Below are positions 52,557 through 61,720 of a stretch of 64,000 nt of DNA, piece by piece (within the stretch, counting starts at the first letter, position 1; each line of letters begins with the position of its first letter). The stretch comes from Stenotrophomonas raiganjensis (SeqCode) (GTDB lineage: Bacteria > Pseudomonadota > Gammaproteobacteria > Xanthomonadales > Xanthomonadaceae): contig NZ_JAUTXR010000195.1 in NCBI RefSeq assembly GCF_030658505.1, positions 290,762-354,761 of the forward strand, in the 5' to 3' direction. The position numbers and the translations under genes were made by a program. The notes beneath the pieces were generated by a model. The model was not told where the DNA came from, made no database searches, and saw only the letters and a program-made list of their open reading frames with translations.

Positions 52557-54593
52557 TCATGCCGCGCGCACCGGCTCGTAGCCGTGCAGGTGCGCCTCAC
52601 TGCTGGCCCGCCCCTGGCTGAGCGAACGCAGCGACGTGGTGTAGCCCACCAGCTGCGCCAACGGCGCGAAGCCGCTGACCTCGGCACGACCTTCCTGGTC
52701 GTCGATACGCGTGATGCGGCCGTGGCGCCGGTTCAGATCGCCCACCACATCACCGACCGAGGCCGACGGCGAATGCACCGTCACCGCCATCACCGGCTCC
52801 AGCAGCTGCGTGCCACCCTCGGCCAGCGCCGCCTTGATCGCCTCGGCACCCGCGCGATGGAACGCCATCTCGGAGGAGTCCTTGGCGTGGGTCTGGCCAT
52901 CGACAAGACTGACCTCGATACCGACCACCGGATGCCCCTGCGGACCTTCCGACAGCGCAGCACGCACGCCCTTCTCCACCGCAGCGATGAAGCTGCGCGG
53001 CACCACGCCACCGACGATGCGGTCGTTGAACACCACCTGGCCGTCATCGCGCGGCGCGACATCCAGCACCACGTGTGCGAACTGGCCCTGGCCGCCGGTC
53101 TGCTTGACCAGCCGGCCCACTACGCCGGTCATCGCACGCATCGGCGTCTCCTGGTAGGCCACGCGCGGCGCACCTACGCCCACGTCGACCTTCCATTCAC
53201 TGCGCAGGCGCTCGACCATCACTTCCAGGTGCAGCTCGCCCATGCCCCAGACCAGGGTCTCCGCCGTGTCGCGATCGGTTTCGACGCGGAACGAGGGATC
53301 TTCCTGGGCCAGGCTGGCCAGCCCCTGCGCCATCCGGATCAGGTCGGCCGCACGCGCCGGCTCCAGCCGCCAGGCCAGTACCGGCGCCTGCGCCTGGATG
53401 TTCTCCAGGCGCAGGGGCTGCACACGCCCGCTCAGCGTTTCACCGCTGACCGCATCCTTCCAGCCCAGCACCGCCACGATGTCGCCGGCCACGGCCTGTT
53501 CGATGTCATGGGTCTGGTCGGCCTGCACCCGCACCAGCCGGCTGACACGCCGACCCTGCGGATGCTGCGAGCTGGCCACCGCGTCGCCCACCTTCAAGGT
53601 CCCCGAGTACAGCCGCACGAAGCTCAGCGCGCCGTGCTGCTGGTGGGTGATCTTGAACAGCAGGCCGGCCAGCGGGCCCTCCGGGTCCGGCGGCAGCAGC
53701 ACGTCGCCACGCTCGCCCTCAGCGACCACGGCAGGGCGATCCAGTGGCGATGGCAGGTAATCGACTACTGCATCCAGCAGCGTTTCGATGCCCTTGTCCT
53801 TGAACGCAGCACCGGCCAGCACCGGCACGCCCGCACCCGCCAGCGTCGCCCGGCGGATCGCCGCGCGCAGCACCTCGGCGTCGATCACGCGACCTTCCAG
53901 CCAGGCATCGGCCAGTTCTTCATCGTGATCGGCCACAGCCTCAACCAGTGCGTCGCGCTGCGCTTGCCACTGGGCGCGCACCGCCGCGTCCCACGGGGTG
54001 ATCGTCGCCGCGCCACCGTCCTGCCAATGCAGCACGCGCTCATCGACCAGATCGACCCAGCCGTTGAAGCCGCTTTCGTTGCCCAACGGCACGCCCAGTG
54101 CCCACGGCCGCGCCTGCAGCTTGTCCTGCAACTGCTCCAGCACGCGTTCGAACGAGGCACCGACGCGATCCATCTTGTTGACGAACGCGATGAGCGGCAC
54201 GCGATGGCGGCGCGCCTGGCGCCACACGGTTTCCGACTGCGGCTGCACGCCATCCACGGCCGAGAATACGGCGACGGCACCGTCGAGCACGCGCAGCGAA
54301 CGCTCGACTTCAATGGCGAAGTCGATGTGGCCGGGCGTATCGATCAGAGTCAGCCGATGCGGCGGCAGGTCGCGCGGCGCCCACTGCGCCTGCACGGCGG
54401 CCGCGCCGATGGTGATGCCACGTTCGCGCTCGATCGCCGAGAAGTCGGTGGTCGCGTTGCCGTCGTGTACTTCGCCGACACGATGGATTTCGCCGCTTTT
54501 CCACAGCAGGCGCTCGGTCAGCGTGGTCTTGCCGGCGTCGATATGGGCAATGATGCCAAGGTTGCGACGGCGGGAAAGGACTTGGGTGTTCAT
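52557..54593 (-). CDS. fusA2: elongation factor G paralog (EF-G2-like)
   Basis: A 678-aa translational GTPase. G1 is AHIDAGKTT, G2 includes RERGITIGAAA, G3 DTPGHID and G4 NKMD. Domains III-V follow, ending in PLAQLVGYTTSLRSLSQGRAS. It is about 20 residues shorter than housekeeping EF-G and stands alone, outside the rpsL-rpsG-tuf cluster, so it is the second EF-G. It starts at ATG 54593. A 280-nt leader with a promoter, two short reading frames and a terminator-like hairpin precedes it. Confidence 0.88.
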   Translation of the reverse strand: MNTQVLSRRRNLGIIAHIDAGKTTLTERLLWKSGEIHRVGEVHDGNATTDFSAIERERGITIGAAAVQAQWAPRDLPPHRLTLIDTPGHIDFAIEVERSLRVLDGAVAVFSAVDGVQPQSETVWRQARRHRVPLIAFVNKMDRVGASFERVLEQLQDKLQARPWALGVPLGNESGFNGWVDLVDERVLHWQDGGAATITPWDAAVRAQWQAQRDALVEAVADHDEELADAWLEGRVIDAEVLRAAIRRATLAGAGVPVLAGAAFKDKGIETLLDAVVDYLPSPLDRPAVVAEGERGDVLLPPDPEGPLAGLLFKITHQQHGALSFVRLYSGTLKVGDAVASSQHPQGRRVSRLVRVQADQTHDIEQAVAGDIVAVLGWKDAVSGETLSGRVQPLRLENIQAQAPVLAWRLEPARAADLIRMAQGLASLAQEDPSFRVETDRDTAETLVWGMGELHLEVMVERLRSEWKVDVGVGAPRVAYQETPMRAMTGVVGRLVKQTGGQGQFAHVVLDVAPRDDGQVVFNDRIVGGVVPRSFIAAVEKGVRAALSEGPQGHPVVGIEVSLVDGQTHAKDSSEMAFHRAGAEAIKAALAEGGTQLLEPVMAVTVHSPSASVGDVVGDLNRRHGRITRIDDQEGRAEVSGFAPLAQLVGYTTSLRSLSQGRASSEAHLHGYEPVRAA

Positions 54594-54624
54594 GAAAGGA
54601 TTCCTGCAAAGCCAACTTCGGGGG

Positions 54625-54656
54625 CCGCGCACCCCGGTTGGCGACAGGGTGCGCGG
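54625..54656 (-). promoter_or_regulatory. hairpin between the 9-codon frame and fusA2
   Basis: CCGCGCACCC and GGGTGCGCGG form a 10-bp stem with a 12-nt loop. It begins right after the stop of the short frame. The loop's GCCAAC could also pair with GTTGGC downstream, near the fusA2 start. Confidence 0.6.
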
Positions 54657-54686
54657 CTAGCGTTCGGTCTCGGCGATCTGGTGCAT
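54657..54686 (-). CDS. leader peptide MHQIAETER
   Basis: A 9-codon frame with an AAGGAG site before its ATG, ending directly at a stable hairpin. Its position and good ribosome site suggest a regulatory leader peptide for fusA2. Confidence 0.4.
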   Translation of the reverse strand: MHQIAETER

Positions 54687-54741
54687 GGCACGTTCTCCTT
54701 GCGGTACATCGGGTTACGGGAATGGAACTGCGAAAACGAAA

Positions 54742-54763
54742 AGAGCGCCCCGGAGGGCGCTCT
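54742..54763 (-). terminator. terminator-like hairpin inside the fusA2 leader
   Basis: On the reverse strand AGAGCGCCC, loop TCCG and GGGCGCTCT are followed by TTTCGTTTTCG. It lies between the promoter and fusA2, so it could act as an attenuator. Confidence 0.6.
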
Positions 54764-54787
54764 GTCGAAGGTCCAGCGATGGCCGAT

Positions 54788-54877
54788 TCAGCGGCCTCGT
54801 GGGGCTCCAGGCAGACACGCCCGTTCCGCGCTTGCGCGGGTCAGGGTGAAAAACTTCAGGAGCGGCATCCGGTTCAT
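54788..54877 (-). CDS. possible leader peptide, 29 codons
   Basis: The frame begins MNRMPLLKFFTLTRAS and ends before a terminator-like hairpin. A strong promoter places the transcript start at or just before its ATG, so it would be nearly leaderless. No function is known. Confidence 0.35.
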   Translation of the reverse strand: MNRMPLLKFFTLTRASAERACLPGAPRGR

Positions 54878-54884
54878 GGGGCGC

Positions 54885-54912
54885 ATTCTAGACCTGCAAA
54901 TCTGGCGCGCAA
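54885..54912 (-). promoter_or_regulatory. sigma-70-type promoter of the fusA2 leader
   Basis: On the reverse strand TTGCGC and TAGAAT are separated by 16 nt, about 290 bp before fusA2. Confidence 0.6.
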
Positions 54913-54973
54913 GTGAATATTGCAAGCACAAATGGAACGATGAGGTCGACATGGACCTGCCCCCTGCCCAGCC

Positions 54974-55732
54974 TTACTTGCAGCCGTGCAGCTTCCGGGC
55001 CTCGGCCACCGTCGCAGCCTGGTCATCGCCCATCGAGATCCAGCCCCTCAATGACATCGCCGGATCCACATGCGGCTGCCGTGCGCCGCCGTGGACCACC
55101 ACTTCGGTCCAGCTGCCCACCGGCGCCAGTTCGGACAAGCGTGCCGCCTGGTCGTCCTCGGTGCTGAACATGTCGTCCGGCCCCGCCGGCGGCGTGGTGT
55201 TCACGGTTTCCGTCTTGCGGGTCCGGACCCGAAGTGCCCCGTCCGGCAGCCGCTGGCTGATCACCTCGTATCGCTCAACACCATACGCCCAGCTGTTTTC
55301 GCCAACGCTGCGGGTCTCGCTGCCGTCATCAGCCACGGCTACCACCTCGCCTGCCGGCCCGACAACGCCCGCGACAGCTCCCAGGCCGGACATCAGTGCC
55401 TGATAGACGATCATCTGACGCTGCTCGGCGGTCAACGCTCCTGCCTTGAGCTTGGCGGCAGGAATCTGCAGGTACGCCGCTTCACTGCACAGCACCAGCA
55501 CCTGCTGCTCGTCCCAGCTCACCGACATTTCCTCATTGGCGAAGTACTGCGTCTTCATCGACGTCACAGCGGCACCGTCGCCACTGGAATGCCGGGTCTC
55601 GATCAGCGAGGCGTTCTCGGCCGCGCTGGTCAGCGAAACGGGAGAGGTCGACGCCGCATTGGCGGCAAATGCGGAGAAAGCGGCCGATGCGAACAGCAAC
55701 GTCCGTGAAACACCCAAAGCGGAGGGCAACAT
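54974..55732 (-). CDS. exported hypothetical protein
   Basis: A 252-aa protein with a signal peptide (LGVSRTLLFASAAFSAFAANA). The mature part includes FANEEMSVSWDEQQVLVLCSE, AVADDGSETRSVGENSWAYG and the C-terminal RGWISMGDDQAATVAEARKL. I do not recognise the family. The ATG at 55732 is chosen by the signal peptide; the frame is open upstream. No conserved neighbour suggests a role. Confidence 0.6.
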   Translation of the reverse strand: MLPSALGVSRTLLFASAAFSAFAANAASTSPVSLTSAAENASLIETRHSSGDGAAVTSMKTQYFANEEMSVSWDEQQVLVLCSEAAYLQIPAAKLKAGALTAEQRQMIVYQALMSGLGAVAGVVGPAGEVVAVADDGSETRSVGENSWAYGVERYEVISQRLPDGALRVRTRKTETVNTTPPAGPDDMFSTEDDQAARLSELAPVGSWTEVVVHGGARQPHVDPAMSLRGWISMGDDQAATVAEARKLHGCK

Positions 55733-55948
55733 TGAATCAGTCCATTGAATGTAACTGGCGCCGAATGATACAGCGTCCGGATGGCGCGACCTATCAGTCA
55801 TCAAGTGCCCAGATGACCCCCAGTTCCAAGGCCCAACCAAAGACCTTCAAGCTTGAACGTTGAGATCACGAGTACTTCTCTGGGTGTTGCATGTAGTCCC
55901 AGCCGCCCGGCAGCTGATCTCTGATGGAAGGAGCGGCGCGCAACAACC

Positions 55949-56548
55949 TCATGGCGTTGTCTTGGCTCCCTGCGGCAGTGCCGCCCCGTTACCCGTCTCA
56001 ACCTCCTTGTCTGCCGCAACGGCAAGCGCGCGCACGAACGGGAACTTCTCCAGCAGCCACGGGTATTCCGCCGCCATCGTTGCGCGGGCCTCGGCTTCCC
56101 TGTCTGTGACCTGGATCATGTCGGCCGGTGTGCCGCTGCGCGGATGCCGTTCCAGTTCCAGTTCGGGGTGCATGCCCACACGGATCTGGCCGATGTAGTT
56201 CAACTTGCCGGGCTCGATGGTGAAGCTGTAGGCCTCGGCTTCGGGCACAGCCAGCCCCGTCTGGCCCACGGCGATCCAGCCGATGTAGTAGCGACCGGCC
56301 TTGACCCGCCGTGTCTTGATGCCCGGCTCGCAGGTGGTCACGCTGCTGAAGCGGTACAGGCCCAGTGCGCCGGTGGAGGGCGTGCCCGGGCGGTACAGCT
56401 GTACGAACCGGGCCCACCCCGCACACGCGGTGGTGGCGACCAGGATGCCCTCGTCGGCACCCACCTTGGCGGTCGGCTTGATGTTCTCGATGCCGGCACT
56501 CACCGATGCCGAGACCGCAAGCAGAGCGAGCATGCAGATCCACTTCAT
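55949..56548 (-). CDS. exported protein, paralog of the next gene
   Basis: A 199-aa protein with a signal peptide (WICMLALLAVSASVSAG). The mature part has VGADEGILVATTACAGWARF, AGRYYIGWIAVG, KLNYIGQIRVG and VTDREAEARATMAAEYPWLL. The same order of segments occurs in the lipoprotein at 56563, 14 bp upstream, with which it forms a pair. GGAGG precedes the ATG. Function unknown; the pair may act together in the cell envelope. Confidence 0.68.
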   Translation of the reverse strand: MKWICMLALLAVSASVSAGIENIKPTAKVGADEGILVATTACAGWARFVQLYRPGTPSTGALGLYRFSSVTTCEPGIKTRRVKAGRYYIGWIAVGQTGLAVPEAEAYSFTIEPGKLNYIGQIRVGMHPELELERHPRSGTPADMIQVTDREAEARATMAAEYPWLLEKFPFVRALAVAADKEVETGNGAALPQGAKTTP

Positions 56549-56562
56549 TGGAAACCTCCGGC

Positions 56563-57186
56563 TCAGCGGATGAACAGCGGTACGGCCAGGATGCTGTCGC
56601 ACGCCGGCGTGCAGCTGCGGAACTGCTCCGCGAGCATTTCGGCGCTCGGCGCGCCTGGCGCTGGCGTCGCCAGCCGGGTATGGAACGGATGGCGTTCCAG
56701 CAGCCAAGGCTGCGTCTGCTGCAACAGCCGCAACGACTCCGCTTCGCGATCGCGTACCGAGATCCAGGTCGGCCTTGAGTGCAGGCGGTCGAACAATCCA
56801 GAGACCACAACCTCACCGATGTAGGTCGTTTCGCCTGCGCGCACGTCGAACGTCAGCGCTTCGTCTTCGGGCACCGCCCCGACGTATCCATAACCGTGTT
56901 CGGTCAGGTAGCCGACATAGTGGCGCCCGGCCTTGGCGCGGATGGCGGCCAGACCGGCCCTGCAGCCGAACTCGAATTCGCCGCGCAGGTCAGCCAACGG
57001 CGACGTCGACCGCGTGCCGCTGGCAAAAATCGTGATCAGCCTGATGTTGCTGGTGGCGCAGTTCACCGACATCACCACGTAGCCCTCGTCCGCGGCCAGT
57101 GGAACATCCGATCGTGCCTTCAGCGTCGCGCACCCACCCAGCACCGTCGCGAGCGCTGCCGCGACCACCCACGAAATCCCTTTCAT
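56563..57186 (-). CDS. lipoprotein paralog of the exported protein at 55949
   Basis: A 207-aa lipoprotein with lipobox VLGGC after a short signal (GISWVVAAALATVLGGC). The shared segments are AADEGYVVMSVNCATS, AGRHYVGYLTEHG, ETTYIGEVVVSG and VRDREAESLRLLQQTQPWLL. It is the first gene of the pair. The DREAE motif and the aromatic PWLLE that follows are probably structural. Function unknown. Confidence 0.7.
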   Translation of the reverse strand: MKGISWVVAAALATVLGGCATLKARSDVPLAADEGYVVMSVNCATSNIRLITIFASGTRSTSPLADLRGEFEFGCRAGLAAIRAKAGRHYVGYLTEHGYGYVGAVPEDEALTFDVRAGETTYIGEVVVSGLFDRLHSRPTWISVRDREAESLRLLQQTQPWLLERHPFHTRLATPAPGAPSAEMLAEQFRSCTPACDSILAVPLFIR

Positions 57187-57280
57187 CGTGCTTGCCCCCT
57201 GGTTCCGGCGGAGCATACGGGATCCGCTGCCGCCGCGCCATTGAGGGGCCTGATGCCGCGGCCAGAAGCGCCTTGTCCGG

Positions 57281-57310
57281 CGCATGCCAGGCCCTGCCGC
57301 CTGGCATGCG
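57281..57310. repeat. 11-bp hairpin after the hemin operon
   Basis: CGCATGCCAGG, 8-nt loop and CCTGGCATGCG lie 16 bp past the hmuV stop. There is no T tract; it is either a weak terminator or an mRNA-stabilising stem. Confidence 0.5.
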
Positions 57311-57325
57311 GTCACGAATGCTGGC

Positions 57326-58087
57326 TCAGGTCACCACCACCAGCGGCACGCCACGACGCGGATGCTCCAGCACCACTACATCCTGCTGGTAGACCCGCTG
57401 CAGGTTGTCTTCGGTCAGCACCTGCAATGGCGTTCCGTCGGCCGCCACCCTGCCCTGCTCCAGCAGCACGATGCGATCGGCATAGCCCGCGGCCAGATTG
57501 AGGTCGTGCAGCACCACGATCACGCACGCACCGGCTTCGGCGCAGGCACGCACACTACGCAGCGTGCGCTCCTGATGGCGCAGATCCAGCGCGGCAGTCG
57601 GCTCATCCAGCAGCAGCAACGGGGTGTCCTGCGCCAGCACGCGCGCGAACGTGGTGCGGGCCGATTCGCCACCGGACAGCTGCTGTACCTCGCGCAGGCG
57701 CAGCGCCTGCAGTTCGGCAGCGTCGATCGCCGCTTCCACCTGGGCGTCATCGGTGACCGGGTCCGGCGGATGCGGCAACCGCCCCATCGCCACCACTTCC
57801 TCCACGCTGAAGGCAAAGCGCACGCCGTGCTCCTGTGGCATCACCGCGCGCTCACGTGCCAGTGGCCCTGCCTTGTAGCTGGCCAACGGCTTGCCCAGCA
57901 GGCTCACCTCACCCACGTCGGCACGCAGGTCACCGGCAGCCACCGCCAGCAGCGTGGATTTACCTGCGCCGTTCGGGCCAACCAGCGCGGTCACCGTACC
58001 TGGCTCGAACGCCAGCGAAATGCCGTGCAGGATCTCGCGCTGCTGGCGGCGTACCACCACGTCGTGCAGCTTCAGCAACACGCTCAT
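57326..58087 (-). CDS. hmuV: hemin ABC transporter ATP-binding protein
   Basis: A 253-aa ATPase. It has Walker A GPNGAGKST (near residue 37), Q-loop VMPQEHGVRF, signature LSGGESART, Walker B LLLLDEPTAALD and switch His in VVLHDLNLAAGYAD, as in HmuV. It is the last gene of the iron operon; its ATG overlaps the permease stop. It powers hemin import through HmuU. Confidence 0.92.
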   Translation of the reverse strand: MSVLLKLHDVVVRRQQREILHGISLAFEPGTVTALVGPNGAGKSTLLAVAAGDLRADVGEVSLLGKPLASYKAGPLARERAVMPQEHGVRFAFSVEEVVAMGRLPHPPDPVTDDAQVEAAIDAAELQALRLREVQQLSGGESARTTFARVLAQDTPLLLLDEPTAALDLRHQERTLRSVRACAEAGACVIVVLHDLNLAAGYADRIVLLEQGRVAADGTPLQVLTEDNLQRVYQQDVVVLEHPRRGVPLVVVT

Positions 58088-59127
58088 GGCGCCGCCTTGC
58101 GGCGCTGCTGCAGCACCAGCCAGAGGAAGAACGGCGCACCCAGCGCCGCCGAGAACAGGCCCAGCGGAATCTCCGCCGGTGGATCCAGCGTGCGGGCTGC
58201 GGTGTCCGCCACCACGATCAGCAGCGCGCCAAGCAGGCCGGACAACGGCAGCAACCAGCGATGACCCGGGCCGACCAACAGGCGTGCCACGTGCGGCACC
58301 ACCAGGCCCACGAAACTGATCGAACCGGCGAATGCCACCGCCGCACCCACCAGCAGCGCGCTGAACGCCACCAGGCGGCGACGCGTGCGGGTAACGTCCA
58401 GTCCAAGGTGCTGCGCCTGGCGCTCGCCCAGCGCCAGCATGTCCAGTGGCGTTGCCAATCGTTGCAATGCGAACACGCCAATCGCAAACAGCGGCACCAC
58501 CGCCACCACATCGGCCCAGTTGGCACGCGCCAGCGAGCCCATCTGCCAGAACACCAGCGACTGCAGTTCGCTTTCGCTTGCAATATAGGTGAGAAAACCG
58601 ATCAGCGCCGAACAGAAGGCCGCCATCGCGATACCGACCAGCAGCAGCGTCGCATTGCCACTGCCCTTGCCCGGCCGCGCCAGCGCATAGGTCAGGCCGA
58701 TGGCCAGGGCGCCACCGACGAAGGCGGCAACCGGCACCAGCCAACCGGCGGCACTGGCAGCGCCGAGAACAATGGCAGCCACTGCACCCAGCGCAGCACC
58801 CTGGCTGACACCGACGATGCCGGGGTCGGCCAACGGATTGCCGAACAGGCCCTGAAGGCTGGCACCGGCCATCGCCAGCGACGCACCCACCATCGCGCCC
58901 AGCAAGGCACGCGGAATACGCAGCTGCCAGACCACGGCGAGGTCGCGGCTGCTGACCGCCTGCGGATCGAGCAGGCCCAGCTTCACCGCCAATGCCTGCA
59001 TCACCTCCAGCGGCGGCAGCCGCAGCGGGCCCACGGCGAACGAGGCCAGCACCGCACCGAGCAGTGCCAGCAACGCCACCAGCAACATGGTCCGCCCGCG
59101 ACGGCGGCGCCGATCCGCCGGACTCAT
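58084..59127 (-). CDS. hmuU: hemin ABC transporter permease (FecCD family)
   Basis: A 347-aa permease with ten or so helices. GASLAMAGASLQGLFGNPLADPG is the conserved N-terminal segment, and LGLDVTRTRRRLVAFSALLVG and SFVGLVVPHVARLLVG are the ATPase-coupling regions of the FecCD family. Its ATG overlaps the hmuT stop. It carries hemin or iron chelate across the inner membrane. Confidence 0.92.
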   Translation of the reverse strand: MSPADRRRRRGRTMLLVALLALLGAVLASFAVGPLRLPPLEVMQALAVKLGLLDPQAVSSRDLAVVWQLRIPRALLGAMVGASLAMAGASLQGLFGNPLADPGIVGVSQGAALGAVAAIVLGAASAAGWLVPVAAFVGGALAIGLTYALARPGKGSGNATLLLVGIAMAAFCSALIGFLTYIASESELQSLVFWQMGSLARANWADVVAVVPLFAIGVFALQRLATPLDMLALGERQAQHLGLDVTRTRRRLVAFSALLVGAAVAFAGSISFVGLVVPHVARLLVGPGHRWLLPLSGLLGALLIVVADTAARTLDPPAEIPLGLFSAALGAPFFLWLVLQQRRKAAP

Positions 59128-60170
59128 GCCTTCGGCAACGCCGCCAGGGCCTTGGCCAGCGCCAGTGCACCCGCACCAGAACCCACGCTGGTGTACTTCA
59201 GCTGCACATCCGGCATCACCCAGACCCGATTGGCCTGCCCCGCCGGCGTCTGCTTCAGCGTCGGGTACGACTTCCACAGGCCTTCGGCGCCGCCGAACAG
59301 CTGCAGGTCATGCTCGGTCACCAGGATCACCTCCGGCGCCGCCGCGACCACGCCTTCATTGCTCAGCTGCGAGTAGTTCTTCACCCCCGCTTCGGTACCG
59401 ATGTTGACGCCGCCGGCCAGCGCAATCAGCTGTGCCGAAGCACTGTCGGCACCCGCGACGGTCGGTGCGCCACCGGCGCCGGTGGCCGAGACATGGATCA
59501 CTCGCGGCGCATGGCCCAGGCTCTTGCCAATCGCTGCAGCCTCGTCGAGTTGACGCTGTACCTGCGTGGCCAGCGTTTGCCCTGCCTCGGCCAGCCCTAG
59601 CGCAGCGGCGACCTTGCGCACCTTGTCCGGCGCAGGTTGCAGGTCGTCGATGACCACGGCCGGCTCGCCCACCTCGCGCAGCTTCTTTGCCAGTTCGGTA
59701 TGCCGACGCAGGCTGTTGCCGAGGAACAGCGAGCCCTTCAGGCTCAGCACGCCTTCCACGCCCGTGGTGCGGTTGAACAGGAACTGGTGCGGCGCGGCGA
59801 GGCCGGCCTGGGTGGTGGTATTGGTTGGCGCAGCGAATACCTGCTTACCCAGTCCCAGCGCCTCGATCACCGCGATGACGTCGTCACCACCGGCAATGAT
59901 CCGGCTGGTATCGGCCACTTCGACGTCGGCGCCATCGTCGGAATGGACCTTGGCTGGGAGCACCGCCTTCTGGCCGTGCACGGCCGGCATTTCGGCACCT
60001 GCCACGCGCTGCCAGCCTGCCGGCAACGCGGTTTCCGCAGCCGACGCTGCGGCCGATGGCTCGGCAGGCTTCGCAGCATCGGAGGGGGCCGCTGGCCCGC
60101 CACAGGCGGCCAGCGCCAATGAAACAGCCAACGAAAGCGCACACAGGCGCAGGCGGGATGCAATGTTCAT
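59124..60170 (-). CDS. hmuT: hemin ABC transporter substrate-binding lipoprotein
   Basis: A 348-aa lipoprotein with lipobox LAAC. The binding-protein fold has DDVIAVIEALGLGKQVFAAP and AGGVNIGTEAGVKNYSQLSNE, with EVILVTEHDLQLFGG late, as in HmuT/BtuF-type proteins. The first 45 residues are an Ala/Pro-rich linker. It gives hemin to HmuUV. About 50 bp separate it from the beta-propeller gene. Confidence 0.87.
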   Translation of the reverse strand: MNIASRLRLCALSLAVSLALAACGGPAAPSDAAKPAEPSAAASAAETALPAGWQRVAGAEMPAVHGQKAVLPAKVHSDDGADVEVADTSRIIAGGDDVIAVIEALGLGKQVFAAPTNTTTQAGLAAPHQFLFNRTTGVEGVLSLKGSLFLGNSLRRHTELAKKLREVGEPAVVIDDLQPAPDKVRKVAAALGLAEAGQTLATQVQRQLDEAAAIGKSLGHAPRVIHVSATGAGGAPTVAGADSASAQLIALAGGVNIGTEAGVKNYSQLSNEGVVAAAPEVILVTEHDLQLFGGAEGLWKSYPTLKQTPAGQANRVWVMPDVQLKYTSVGSGAGALALAKALAALPKA

Positions 60171-60221
60171 GGTCGTTCTCCTTGCTGGCGGGACGGCGCA
60201 TACGCCGCCCCGCCGTGTGGC

Positions 60222-61598
60222 TTACTGCTTCGGGGTGATGCGGGTGATGCGATCACCCTTCGGGTCTTCAGCGCCGCGCGACTTGTTCACCGCGAACACG
60301 TTGCCCTTGCCATCGGCACGGACATGGTTCGGCAGCGTGCCGCCATCGAGGTTGGCGATCACCTTGCCGTCGCCATTCACCACGGTGACGGTGCCAGCGC
60401 CGCGGTTGCTGACATAGGCCAGGCCGGAGGCATCATCGAAGGCGACGTTCAGTGCACCGGCGCCGACCGGTACATCGTGCAGCACCTTGCCGGCGGCCAC
60501 ATCGACGATCAGCAGGTTGTCGGTGCCCTGCGAGGCCACGTACAGGCGGTTGCGCGCCGCATCGAAGGCCACGCCGGAGGCGCTGATCGAATTGCCCAGG
60601 TCGATGACCTTGTCGACCTTGCCGCTGGCCACATCGATCACCGCTGCTTCCGGGGTACCGATGCTGACGGTGAACAGCTTGCCGCCCTTCTCGTCCAGCA
60701 CCAGGCTCATCGGGGTGAACTTGCCGTCGTCCACGCCGGATTCCAGCGTCACCTGCGGCAGCTCCTTGAAGGTCTTCGCATCGAACACCGACAGGTGGTC
60801 CTCACCCGTGGCGGAGGCGAACACTTTGCCGTGGGTGCCGTCGACCACCACGTCGCGCGCATGCGGCACGGCATCGACCGGGAACTGGTGGACCAGCGAC
60901 AGGTCCTTCTGGCGATAGACCGCAATCGAATTCTGGCGGGTATTGGTCACCCACACATTGCCGTTGGTGTCATCCACGCCCACGCCATAGACCGCGTACA
61001 CCGCACCGTTGGTGCTGCCCGGCACCTGCGCCGGGGTGATCGCCTTGGTCACCTTCAGCGACTTCGGATCCAGCTTCAGCAGCTGCGACTGGGTCACCGG
61101 CGGGCGGCCCACGGCCGAGGTGACGAACACGGCATTGCTGGCCGCGCTGTAGGCGGACTGGTACAGGCCCGGCACCAGCTTGTTGGACTGGGTGGCGAAC
61201 TGTGCCTGGCCCGACAGCGGCAGCTGCGGCGAGACGCGCAGCTTCAGCACGGTGGCTGCAGCCGGCTGGCTGGCGCGCACCACCACCGGGTGGGTGCCCG
61301 GCACCGCGTCGGCCGGAATGCTCAGCTGGGTCTTGAAGTTGCCATCGGCATCGACCACCAGCGGCTGCGTGTTGAGCACGCTGTCGCCACGCAGCAGGCT
61401 GACTTTCTGGCCGGGCACGAAACCGCGACCGACCACGTCGGCAGTGCTGCCGGGAATCACGTTCTCACCGCGTGAGACGACCTCACCCTTGAAGGTGGCG
61501 TTGGCCGGCTGGTCGAACACCGGCTGGGCGGTGGCGGTCACCGCCAGCAACAGGCCGGCGGCGAGAGAGGTAAGACGGAAATACGGACGGAACGACAT
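60222..61598 (-). CDS. secreted YncE-like beta-propeller protein
   Basis: A 458-aa protein with a signal peptide (LTSLAAGLLLAVTATAQP). An N-terminal IPT/Ig-like segment (VVGRGFVPGQKVSLLRGD) is followed by a seven-bladed beta-propeller with repeats such as NGNVWVTNTRQNSIAVYRQ, ARNRLYVASQGTDNLLIVD and ASGLAYVSNRGAGTVTVVNG. The YncE-type propeller is a possible iron- or heme-responsive surface protein. It lies inside the Fur-type operon between the esterase and hmuT genes. Confidence 0.82.
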   Translation of the reverse strand: MSFRPYFRLTSLAAGLLLAVTATAQPVFDQPANATFKGEVVSRGENVIPGSTADVVGRGFVPGQKVSLLRGDSVLNTQPLVVDADGNFKTQLSIPADAVPGTHPVVVRASQPAAATVLKLRVSPQLPLSGQAQFATQSNKLVPGLYQSAYSAASNAVFVTSAVGRPPVTQSQLLKLDPKSLKVTKAITPAQVPGSTNGAVYAVYGVGVDDTNGNVWVTNTRQNSIAVYRQKDLSLVHQFPVDAVPHARDVVVDGTHGKVFASATGEDHLSVFDAKTFKELPQVTLESGVDDGKFTPMSLVLDEKGGKLFTVSIGTPEAAVIDVASGKVDKVIDLGNSISASGVAFDAARNRLYVASQGTDNLLIVDVAAGKVLHDVPVGAGALNVAFDDASGLAYVSNRGAGTVTVVNGDGKVIANLDGGTLPNHVRADGKGNVFAVNKSRGAEDPKGDRITRITPKQ

Positions 61599-61720
61599 GG
61601 AAGGCTCCTTGCACACGTAGGCCGCGCCACGTGGCGCGGAAGTCATCGGTTGCCTGGGCCGCTGCACGTCGGCAGCCTCGCCTGGGTAGTGGGGTCGCAC
61701 GGCATCGCGTGCGAGGGTAT

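Larger units (their letters stand above)
54594..54973. other. fusA2 leader region
   Basis: The 380 bp hold a sigma-70-type promoter, a 29-codon frame, a T-tailed hairpin, a 9-codon frame and a second hairpin, all on the reverse strand and in this order toward fusA2. This is detailed in separate entries. Confidence 0.6.

Noticed and set aside
52350..55403. 1017-codon open frame opposite fusA2
   Set aside because: It is a high-GC antisense shadow; fusA2 on the other strand has all GTPase motifs and the shadow has none.
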